A DNA stretch of 5,802 nt from Thermoleophilaceae bacterium (GTDB taxonomy: Bacteria > Actinomycetota > Thermoleophilia > Solirubrobacterales > Thermoleophilaceae), in NCBI GenBank assembly GCA_013695885.1, contig JACCZP010000293.1, positions 1-5,802 of the forward strand, written 5' to 3'. This document shows positions 1-5,117 of the stretch, piece after piece. The stretch's first letter is position 1; every line of letters begins with the position of its first letter. Below the pieces are notes generated by a model. The model was not told the origin of the DNA and did no database searches. It saw only the letters and a program-made list of their open reading frames with translations. The translations under genes were made by a program, and so were the position numbers.

Positions 1-1983
1 CTCGGGCTCGAGACCGTGGGCGACCTGCTCGAGCACCTTCCCCACACCCACCGCGACCGGCGCGAGAAGTCGCGCGTCGCCGACCTGCGCCTCGGCGAGG
101 ATGCCACCGTCGAGGTCGTGATCCGCTCGGTCACCGTCCGGCCGATGCACCGCCGGCGCGGCAAGCGCGTGGAGGCGCGGGTGGCCGACGAGTCGGGGCC
201 CCTGCTCGCGGTGTGGTTCAACCAGCCCTGGATCGCCCGGCGCCTGGGCGAGGGATCGCGCGTGCTCCTGCACGGCCGGGTGAAGCGCCGGGGGGAGCTG
301 TGGGTGACCGAGCACGAGCCCTCGGCGGGGTCCGGCGGCGGGCTGTCCACCCTGGGCCTCGTCCCCGTCTACCCCGGCTCCGAGAGGCTGCCGCCCGACC
401 GCCTGCGCGGGCTCGCGCACGCCACGCGGGGCCTCGCGCGCCATGCCGTCGAGCCGCTGCCGGCGCGCCTGCGACGCGCCGAGCGCCTTCCGAGCCGACC
501 GGCGGCCCTGACCGCGGCCCACTTCCCCGAGACCGAAGCGGAGGCGTCGGACGCCCGCCGACGCCTCGTCTTCGAGGAGCTCTTCCTGCTCGAGGTCGGC
601 CTCGCCGCCCGCCGGCGCGAGCGGGGGGAGGGCCGGCGCGCGGCGAGCCTCGAGGCCGGCGGGTCGCTGGTCGAGCCCTGGCTCGCCAGGCTCCCGTTCC
701 GCCCGACCGACGACCAGGCCCGGGCCTTCGCCGAGATCGACCGTGAGCTTCGCTCCGAGCGGCCCATGCAGCGGCTGCTGATGGGGGAGGTGGGATCGGG
801 GAAGACCGTGGTGGCCCTCCACGCCATGCTCCGCGCCGTCGAGTCCGGCGTCCAAGCCGCGCTCATGGCGCCTACCGAGACCCTCGCCGAGCAGCATCTG
901 GCCACCCTCGACCGCCTGCTCGGAGGCCACCTTCCGATCGCCCTTCTCACCGGGTCGACGCCGGAGCGCCGCCGCCGCGAGGTGCTCGCCCGGCTCGGAT
1001 CGGGTGAGCTCGGGCTCGTGGTGGGCACCCACGCGCTGATCGAGCCGTCCGTCCAGTTCCGTGACCTGGCGATGGTGGTGGTGGACGAGCAGCACCGTCT
1101 CGGGGTGCGTCAGCGGGCCGCGCTCGACGCCAAGGCCTCGGACGGCCTCGCGCCCCACGCCCTTCACATGACGGCCACGCCCATCCCCCGCACCCTCGCC
1201 CTCACCGCCTACGGCGACCTCGACGCCACGCTCCTGCGGGAGCTGCCGGCCGGCCGGCGCCCGGTGGAGACGTTCGTCGTGGACGGCACCCGGGCCCGCG
1301 CCCGTGCCTACGAGCGCGCACGGGAGGAGATCGCGGCCGGGCGCCAGTGCTTCGTGGTGTGCCCGCTGGTCGAGGAGTCCGAGGCGCTCCAGGCGACGGC
1401 GGCGGGGACCGAGCGCGACCGCCTGGCCCTCACCGAGTTCCGCGGCATGCGCGTGGAGCTGATCCACGGACAGATGTCCTCCCGGCGCAAGGCCGAGGCC
1501 ATGGCCTCGTTCGCCGCCGGAGACGCTCCGGTGCTCGTGGCCACGAGCGTGATCGAGGTGGGGATCGACGTGCCGAACGCCTCGGTGATGCTCATCGAGG
1601 CCGCCGAGCGCTACGGCCTCTCCCAACTGCATCAGCTCCGCGGCCGGGTGGGGCGCGGCGGACACGCGTCGGTGTGCATCGCCTTCGGCGATCCCGAGCT
1701 GCCGCGCCTGCGCGCGCTGGCCGAGGAGCGCGACGGCTTCCGCCTGGCCGAGGTCGACCTCGAGCTGCGGGGTGCCGGCGAGGTGCTCGGTACCCGCCAG
1801 AGCGGGCTGCCGGAGTTCCGCTTCGCGCGCCTGCCCGAGGACGTCGAGCTGCTCGAGCGGGCCCACCGGCGGGCTCTCGAGTTGCTGGCCGACGACCCGC
1901 GTCTGGATGCGCCCGAGCACGTCCTCCTGCGCGACGCGGTGGCCGCTCGGTTCGGGCCAGAGCTCGAGCCGATCCCGGCGTGA
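1..1983 (+). CDS. recG: ATP-dependent DNA helicase RecG (5' end outside window)
   Basis: RecG is a superfamily 2 helicase that rescues stalled replication forks and branch-migrates Holliday junctions. The frame is open from base 1, and the codons before the GTG at 16 already encode LGLETVGDLLEHLP, typical of the start of the RecG wedge region. The gene therefore begins upstream and GTG 16 is an internal valine. The visible 660 residues contain the OB-fold wedge domain (about residues 1-150), Walker A GEVGSGKT (nt 784-807), motif II DEQHR (from nt 1084), motif III TATPIPR (nt 1171-1191), motif VI QLHQLRGRVGRG (nt 1624-1659), and the RecG-specific TRG region LRGAGEVLGTRQSG (from nt 1765). E. 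coli RecG has 693 residues, so only a short N-terminal part is missing. All helicase motifs look intact. The stop TGA (1981-1983) overlaps the rsmD start, suggesting coupled translation. Confidence 0.98.
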   Translation, partial: LGLETVGDLLEHLPHTHRDRREKSRVADLRLGEDATVEVVIRSVTVRPMHRRRGKRVEARVADESGPLLAVWFNQPWIARRLGEGSRVLLHGRVKRRGELWVTEHEPSAGSGGGLSTLGLVPVYPGSERLPPDRLRGLAHATRGLARHAVEPLPARLRRAERLPSRPAALTAAHFPETEAEASDARRRLVFEELFLLEVGLAARRRERGEGRRAASLEAGGSLVEPWLARLPFRPTDDQARAFAEIDRELRSERPMQRLLMGEVGSGKTVVALHAMLRAVESGVQAALMAPTETLAEQHLATLDRLLGGHLPIALLTGSTPERRRREVLARLGSGELGLVVGTHALIEPSVQFRDLAMVVVDEQHRLGVRQRAALDAKASDGLAPHALHMTATPIPRTLALTAYGDLDATLLRELPAGRRPVETFVVDGTRARARAYERAREEIAAGRQCFVVCPLVEESEALQATAAGTERDRLALTEFRGMRVELIHGQMSSRRKAEAMASFAAGDAPVLVATSVIEVGIDVPNASVMLIEAAERYGLSQLHQLRGRVGRGGHASVCIAFGDPELPRLRALAEERDGFRLAEVDLELRGAGEVLGTRQSGLPEFRFARLPEDVELLERAHRRALELLADDPRLDAPEHVLLRDAVAARFGPELEPIPA

Positions 1984-2519
1984 GGATCGTCGCCGGGCGC
2001 CTCGGCGGCCGCCGCATCGAGGCGCCGGCCGGGCACCGGACGCGCCCCACCGCAGACCGCGTGCGCGAGGCGCTGTTCTCGATCCTCGGTCCGGTGGACG
2101 GCGCGCGCGTCCTCGACCTCTACGCCGGCTCGGGCGCGCTCGGCATCGAAGCGCTCTCGCGTGGGGCCGCGGAGGCCGTGTTCGTCGATCGGGATCGGCG
2201 CGCGGTCGCCGCCATCAGGGCCAACCTTGCGACGCTCGAGATCGAGGCGCCGGTTCTCTGCGCGGACGCCGCCGACTACCTGGAGGGACGCCGTGCCCCA
2301 GGAGCACCCGGCCCCTTCGACCTCGTCTTCGCCGACCCGCCTTATAGTTCCGCCGCTGCTCTGACCGGCCCGCTGTCGGCCCTGCTGCCGGCCGTGCTCT
2401 CCGAAGATGCCCGCATAGTGACCGAATCCGACAACCGCGCGCCGCTCGAGCTCGACTTCCCGGTCGTCACCGCGCGCCGCTACGGCGACACCCGCATCGC
2501 CGTCCACCGTGCCTCCTGA
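1980..2519 (+). CDS. rsmD: 16S rRNA (guanine(966)-N(2))-methyltransferase RsmD
   Basis: RsmD transfers a methyl group from S-adenosylmethionine to N2 of G966 in 16S rRNA during 30S assembly. The 179-residue product starts RIVAGRLGGRRI, the usual RsmD N-terminus. It continues with the conserved RPTADRVREALFSIL (residues 22-36), the Rossmann SAM-binding motif DLYAGSGALGIEALSRGA (46-63), an acidic ribose-binding position (D70/D72), and the catalytic DPPY motif (119-122) that marks N-methyltransferases acting on exocyclic amines. Length fits the family (about 180-200 aa). I chose the GTG at 1980 because it gives the family N-terminus exactly and shares GTGA with the recG stop. The same frame stays open upstream to about 1347, but that stretch is out-of-frame recG sequence. 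The 3' end overlaps coaD by 11 nt. No separate promoter is seen, so it is probably cotranscribed with recG and coaD. Confidence 0.95.
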   Translation: MRIVAGRLGGRRIEAPAGHRTRPTADRVREALFSILGPVDGARVLDLYAGSGALGIEALSRGAAEAVFVDRDRRAVAAIRANLATLEIEAPVLCADAADYLEGRRAPGAPGPFDLVFADPPYSSAAALTGPLSALLPAVLSEDARIVTESDNRAPLELDFPVVTARRYGDTRIAVHRAS

Positions 2520-3009
2520 CAAGGCCGGAACGGTGGTGTGCCCGGGGTCGTATGACCCGGTCACCTTCGGCCACCTCGACATCATCGAGCGCACCGCGGC
2601 GGTGTTCGAGAAGGTGATAGTTGCCGTCGTGAACCAGCCGGTCCGCAAGCAGAAGACCCTGTTCAGCGCGGAGGAGCGCTGCGGCTTCATCGAGGCGGAG
2701 GTCACCGAACTCGGCAACGTGCAGGTGAAAACCTTCGATACGCTGATCGTTCACTTCGCACGTGAGAACGGCGCTCACGCTATCGTCAAGGGACTTCGAG
2801 CGATCTCGGACTTCGAGTACGAGTTCGAGATGAACCAGCTCAACCGCCAGATGGCCCCCGACATCGAGAGCATCTACATGATGTCCTCGCCGAGGTTCTC
2901 GTTCCTGAGCTCGAGCGGGGTCAAGGAGCTCGCCACCTTCGACGGCGACCTGACCGGCCTAGTTCCCGAGGGCGTGTCGGGTCCGTTGCACAAGGCCCTG
3001 AAGCGCTGA
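2509..3009 (+). CDS. coaD: Phosphopantetheine adenylyltransferase (PPAT)
   Basis: CoaD catalyses the penultimate step of coenzyme A synthesis: ATP plus 4'-phosphopantetheine gives dephospho-CoA and pyrophosphate. It is a cytosolic hexamer in known members. The 166-residue product has the nucleotidyltransferase N-terminus CPGSYDPVTFGHLDII (residues 11-26) with the (T/H)xGH motif as TFGH (19-22), the substrate-site block VKGLRAISDFEYEFEMNQLN, and the C-terminal nucleotide-binding motif SSSGVKE, the counterpart of ISSTxxR/K. Length matches the family (about 160 aa). Start choice: GTG 2509 keeps the complete first beta strand and overlaps rsmD by 11 nt, consistent with coupled translation. GTG 2533 has AAGG 8 nt upstream but would leave only MVCPGSYDP. 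I favour 2509 without excluding 2533. The gene uses more A/T-ending codons (ATA, GTT, AAA, GAT) than its neighbours, but nothing suggests transfer. Confidence 0.96.
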   Translation: MPPDKAGTVVCPGSYDPVTFGHLDIIERTAAVFEKVIVAVVNQPVRKQKTLFSAEERCGFIEAEVTELGNVQVKTFDTLIVHFARENGAHAIVKGLRAISDFEYEFEMNQLNRQMAPDIESIYMMSSPRFSFLSSSGVKELATFDGDLTGLVPEGVSGPLHKALKR

Positions 3010-3042
3010 TGGATCACCCGCCACACCAGACCTGAGACGAAC

Positions 3043-3047
3043 TGAGG
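3043..3047 (+). promoter_or_regulatory. Probable ribosome binding site of the SepIVA-like gene
   Basis: TGAGG ends 10 nt before the ATG at 3058 and is the only Shine-Dalgarno-like purine run close to that start. It supports ATG 3058 over later in-frame starts. The 48-nt gap after coaD shows no TANNNT element near the start, unlike the next three genes, so this gene may be read from the recG-rsmD-coaD transcript. Confidence 0.4.
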
Positions 3048-3057
3048 TTTCGCCCAC

Positions 3058-3519
3058 ATGGATGTCCTCGTCCTGATCGACAAGCTCGACGACCAGATCC
3101 ACAACGCCAAGCCGGTGCCCCTCACCGACCAGGTGCGTGTGGACAAGGAGGAGATCTACGACATCCTCGACCAGATGCGGGCCACGGTCCCCGAGGAGAT
3201 CAAGCAGGCCCGCTGGATCGTCAAGGAGCGCCAGGAGATGCTCGCCGAGGCCAAGCGCGAGGCCGAGCGCATCGTCAAGGAGTCCCAGGACGAGCAGTCG
3301 AGGCTGATCTCGGAGGAGACGGTGGTGCGCCAGGCCGAGCGTCAGGCGGAGGAGATCGTCGAGGACGCCCGCGCCCGTGAGCGCGAGATTCGCCTGGGGG
3401 CCGAGGACTACGCCGACGACATCCTGAACACGCTCGAGGTCAACCTCTCGAAGTTCACGCAGGCGGTGCAGCGGGGGCGTGAGCGCCTGGCCGGCGAGGC
3501 GCCGTCGGAAGTGCCCTAG
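3058..3519 (+). CDS. SepIVA/DivIVA-like coiled-coil protein, compact form
   Basis: The product is a 153-residue, highly charged protein, almost entirely helical in character. It has long runs of Glu, Lys, Arg, Ala and Gln with heptad-like spacing (roughly residues 45-125), no signal peptide and no membrane segment. The N-terminus (VLVLIDKLDDQIHNAKPVPL, then EEIYDILDQMRATVPEEI) and the C-terminal part (QSRLISEETVV, later LNTLEVNLSKF) resemble mycobacterial SepIVA (Rv2927c), from memory of that family. SepIVA is a DivIVA-domain protein needed for septation and polar envelope growth, and it also lies next to the DUF177 gene and rnc in mycobacteria. Mycobacterial SepIVA has about 245 residues, so this form appears to lack much of the central coiled coil. 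Such proteins are often labelled ATP synthase F0 subunit B, which is unlikely here because the N-terminal membrane anchor is absent. A septum or pole scaffold role is inferred from similarity and neighbours. Confidence 0.8.
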   Translation: MDVLVLIDKLDDQIHNAKPVPLTDQVRVDKEEIYDILDQMRATVPEEIKQARWIVKERQEMLAEAKREAERIVKESQDEQSRLISEETVVRQAERQAEEIVEDARAREREIRLGAEDYADDILNTLEVNLSKFTQAVQRGRERLAGEAPSEVP

Positions 3520-3528
3520 CCCCGGCTG

Positions 3529-3538
3529 GGAGGCCTCC
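3529..3538 (+). repeat. Perfect 10-bp palindrome GGAGGCCTCC
   Basis: This palindrome starts 9 nt after the stop of the SepIVA-like gene, in the 63-nt gap before the DUF177 gene. It has no loop and no following T-run, so it is not a recognisable intrinsic terminator. It could be a protein-binding site or chance in GC-rich DNA. Confidence 0.3.
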
Positions 3539-3568
3539 GCACCCTGCCGTTCCGGCCCTGCGCGAGGC

Positions 3569-3574
3569 TAGTCT
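3569..3574 (+). promoter_or_regulatory. Putative -10 element (TAGTCT) of the DUF177 gene
   Basis: TAGTCT matches the actinobacterial -10 consensus TANNNT and ends 8 nt before the ATG at 3583, so transcription would start at or within a few bases of the start codon (near-leaderless). It is followed by CG, as are similar elements before rpmF and rnc. No convincing -35 is seen 16-18 nt upstream. GAAGG (3576-3580) ends only 2 nt before the ATG, too close for a normal ribosome binding site, which favours leaderless initiation. Confidence 0.45.
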
Positions 3575-3582
3575 CGAAGGTC

Positions 3583-4101
3583 ATGTCCCGCCGCACCGAC
3601 GTGTTCGACCTCGGGGCGCTCGCACTCTCGTCGGGGGAGGCCAGGCGGTTCGACCTCGAGGTCGAGACCGACCCTCTGACCCTCGGAGGGGAGAGCTATC
3701 AGGCGGCGCCGTCGCGCCTGCCCGTCCGGCTCGACGTCGCGCGCACCGGCTCGGGCTACACCCTGAGGCTGCGCTTCGAGGCGCAGCTCGAAGGCCCCTG
3801 CATGCGCTGCCTCGAGCCCTCGGGCGCAGCTTTCGAGGTCGACGCGCGTGAGGTCCACCAGGAAGGACGCGGAGAGGACCCTGAGCTCCGCTCACCCTAC
3901 GTCGCCGGCGACGACCTCGACGTGCGGTCGTTCGCGCGCGAGGCGCTGGTTCTGGCGCTGCCGTCGCAGGTCGTATGTCGCGAGGACTGCCGAGGGATCT
4001 GCGCCGAGTGCGGCGCGAGCCTGAACGAGGCCGCCGAGCACACGCACGAGCGGGCGCCCGACCCGCGCTGGGCGAAGCTCTCCGAGATCGAATTCGAGTA
4101 G
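3583..4101 (+). CDS. DUF177 (YceD family) protein linked to 23S rRNA accumulation
   Basis: The product is 172 residues long and has the DUF177 pattern: a variable N-terminal half, a CMRCLEP motif (C73, C76) after a strand-rich LRLRFEAQLEGP segment, then LALPSQVVC, and a C-terminal cysteine cluster C132-x3-C136-x3-C140-x2-C143 leading into CGASLN. It ends with DPRWAKLSEIEFE, the usual DPRxxxL tail. DUF177 proteins (E. coli YceD and plant plastid homologues) are reported to be needed for normal 23S rRNA accumulation. Their genes almost always precede rpmF, as here, 28 nt away. The six cysteines could bind zinc, which is inference. ATG 3583 is the first start in frame that fits the domain, with a possible near-leaderless promoter before it. 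The precise biochemical activity of the family is not established. Confidence 0.93.
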   Translation: MSRRTDVFDLGALALSSGEARRFDLEVETDPLTLGGESYQAAPSRLPVRLDVARTGSGYTLRLRFEAQLEGPCMRCLEPSGAAFEVDAREVHQEGRGEDPELRSPYVAGDDLDVRSFAREALVLALPSQVVCREDCRGICAECGASLNEAAEHTHERAPDPRWAKLSEIEFE

Positions 4102-4114
4102 CACCGGCTCGGAC

Positions 4115-4120
4115 TACACT
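4115..4120 (+). promoter_or_regulatory. Putative -10 element (TACACT) of rpmF
   Basis: TACACT fits TANNNT and ends 9 nt before the rpmF ATG at 4130, inside the 28-nt gap after the DUF177 gene. It is followed by CG like the elements at 3569 and 4393. The -35 region is poor (best candidate TTCGAG at 4093-4098, only a partial match to TTGACA). No Shine-Dalgarno sequence lies between this element and the ATG (CGCCCGCTC), so a leaderless or near-leaderless mRNA would explain how rpmF is translated. Confidence 0.5.
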
Positions 4121-4129
4121 CGCCCGCTC

Positions 4130-4321
4130 ATGGCGGTCCCCAAGCAGAGGCAGTCGCACGCGCGCACGAACAAGCGCCGCTCGCAGCACAAGATCGGCGC
4201 TCCGGCGCTGGCTGAGTGCCCGCACTGCCACGCCGCCAAGCGCCCGCACCGGGTTTGCGCCACCTGCGGGCACTACGCCGGCCGCGAGATAGTCGCTCCG
4301 CCCTCCCCCGGCGAGGAGTAG
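4130..4321 (+). CDS. rpmF: 50S ribosomal protein L32 (bL32), zinc-ribbon form
   Basis: bL32 is a small basic protein of the 50S subunit, located near the exit-tunnel side of 23S rRNA domains. The 63-residue product begins MAVPKQRQSHARTNKRRSQH, the diagnostic L32 N-terminus, and has CPHC (C30, C33) and CATCGHY (C43, C46). All four cysteines of the zinc ribbon are present, so this is the C+ type, whose zinc-free paralogues in some bacteria are induced under zinc starvation. A short acidic tail (PSPGEE) follows. The length is normal. It follows the DUF177 gene in the classical pair. In many bacteria plsX (and acpP) comes next, but here rnc follows directly. No Shine-Dalgarno sequence is visible; see the TACACT element at 4115. 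Confidence 0.97.
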   Translation: MAVPKQRQSHARTNKRRSQHKIGAPALAECPHCHAAKRPHRVCATCGHYAGREIVAPPSPGEE

Positions 4322-4350
4322 CCCCTCTCTCAAGGTCGGTTGGCATGGGA

Positions 4351-4387
4351 GCCGGCCGCGGCAGTGTGCGCCGGTGCCGCCGCGGGC
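4351..4387 (+). repeat. Imperfect GC-rich inverted repeat before rnc
   Basis: The two arms, GCCGGCCGCGGCA (4351-4363) and TGCCGCCGCGGGC (4375-4387), can pair over 13 positions with two mismatches (C-C and G-G) around an 11-nt loop. No T-run follows. The structure lies between the rpmF stop and the putative rnc -10 element at 4393, so it could slow or end transcription from rpmF. Such pairings also arise by chance at this G+C content. Confidence 0.3.
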
Positions 4388-4389
4388 GC

Positions 4390-4398
4390 TGGTAGCTT
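4390..4398 (+). promoter_or_regulatory. Putative extended -10 element (TGG-TAGCTT) of rnc
   Basis: TAGCTT (4393-4398) fits TANNNT, is preceded by the extended -10 dinucleotide TG in TGN spacing (4390-4392), and ends 10 nt before the ATG at 4409. It is followed by CG, like the elements before the DUF177 gene and rpmF. This placement supports ATG 4409 as the rnc start, since an upstream TTG at 4340 in the same frame would put the element inside the coding region. No -35 match is seen, which an extended -10 promoter could tolerate. Confidence 0.45.
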
Positions 4399-4408
4399 CG
4401 CCATCCGG

Positions 4409-5104
4409 ATGACGGGCGATCCCGCGCCAGCCGGTGGGGCGGCCCTGCGCTCCCTGCTCGAGGAGCTCCCCGAGGACCTCGCCGAGGTCGCGTTCACCCA
4501 CGCGTCGTGGGCGGATCGTCCGCCGGCTTCCTACGAGCGCCTCGCCTTCCTCGGTGACTCGGTGCTCGGGCTGGCCGTCTCGGAGCACCTCTTCCCCCGC
4601 TTCGAGACCTACGGCGCGGGAGAGCTCACCAAGGTCCGCGCGCAGGCGGTGGCGCGCCAGGCGTGTGCCGACGTGGCGCGCGAGCTCGACCTTCCCGCTC
4701 GCCTCGAGGCCGCGACGCCCGAGCGAGCCGGCATCGCCGCGGCCACGCTGCTCGAGAGCGACCGCGTGCTGGCCTCGGTGTGTGAGGCTGTGATCGGGGC
4801 GGTGTTCCTCGCGTTCGGGTACGCGCGGGTGGCCCCGGCGGTGGTCGCCGCCTTCGCCGGGCAGGTCGACGAGGCGTTGCGTGCTCCCACGGACTTCAAG
4901 TCGGACCTCCAGGAGCGGCTCGCCCGTAGCGGCGATGTCGTGCTCTACCGGATCGACCTGGAGGAGGGACCGGCCCACGCGCGTCGCTTCGTGGCCGTGG
5001 CCGTGGCCGGTGGTCGCGAGGTGGGACGGGGAGAGGGTCGGACCAAGAAGGGCGCCGAGCAGGAGGCCGCGCGCCGCGCCCTCGACCAGCTGGTCCCGGG
5101 CTAG
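4409..5104 (+). CDS. rnc: Ribonuclease III family protein with altered catalytic residues
   Basis: RNase III normally cuts double-stranded RNA, including the rRNA precursor, as a homodimer using Mg2+. The 231-residue product (normal length) has an N-terminal nuclease domain (about 1-155) with the signature ERLAFLGDSVL (43-53) and a C-terminal dsRNA-binding domain (162-229) with DFKSDLQERL, GPAH (187-190) and TKKGAEQEAA. By gapless alignment to E. coli RNase III at the first sites, E38 and D45 are kept (E43, D50), but E41 is Ala (A46) and E65 is Ala (A70). In the second block, VLASVCEAVIGAVFL, D114 is Ser (S123) while E117 is kept (E126). The gene is thus intact but probably weakened or changed as a nuclease, while dsRNA binding looks complete. 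I chose ATG 4409 over TTG 4340 because the extra 23 residues resemble noncoding low-complexity sequence and contain the putative promoter. smc follows after 13 nt. Confidence 0.92.
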   Translation: MTGDPAPAGGAALRSLLEELPEDLAEVAFTHASWADRPPASYERLAFLGDSVLGLAVSEHLFPRFETYGAGELTKVRAQAVARQACADVARELDLPARLEAATPERAGIAAATLLESDRVLASVCEAVIGAVFLAFGYARVAPAVVAAFAGQVDEALRAPTDFKSDLQERLARSGDVVLYRIDLEEGPAHARRFVAVAVAGGREVGRGEGRTKKGAEQEAARRALDQLVPG

Positions 5105-5106
5105 GA
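5103..5106 (+). promoter_or_regulatory. Possible ribosome binding site of smc
   Basis: AGGA, overlapping the rnc stop codon, ends 11 nt before the GTG at 5118. It is a modest Shine-Dalgarno match at slightly long spacing. It fits cotranscription of smc with rnc, as no promoter-like element fits in the 13-nt gap. Confidence 0.35.
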
Positions 5107-5117
5107 CGGCGCCGACG

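Noticed and set aside
16..18. GTG as the start of recG
   Set aside because: The five codons before it (L G L E T) continue the conserved RecG wedge sequence, so this is an internal valine and the gene is cut by the window edge.
1072..1084. Run of GTG triplets as a microsatellite
   Set aside because: It encodes the hydrophobic strand before the DEQH motif of RecG (MVVVDEQH), a normal helicase feature.
1347..1979. Upstream extension of the rsmD frame to give a 390-residue protein
   Set aside because: It lies out of frame inside recG, the translation is Arg/Gly-rich noise, and the RsmD N-terminus begins exactly at GTG 1980.
1632..2717. 361-codon minus-strand open frame opposite recG, rsmD and coaD
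   Set aside because: The opposite strand carries three overlapping genes with intact catalytic motifs, and this translation has no domain pattern.
3058..3519. ATP synthase F0 subunit b as the identity of the coiled-coil protein
   Set aside because: There is no N-terminal hydrophobic membrane segment and no atp gene neighbours. The similarity is only shared coiled-coil composition.
4340..4408. TTG at 4340 as the rnc start
   Set aside because: The 23 added residues are low-complexity Ala/Gly sequence with no RNase III counterpart, and the region contains the putative -10 element and an inverted repeat. ATG 4409 gives the family length.
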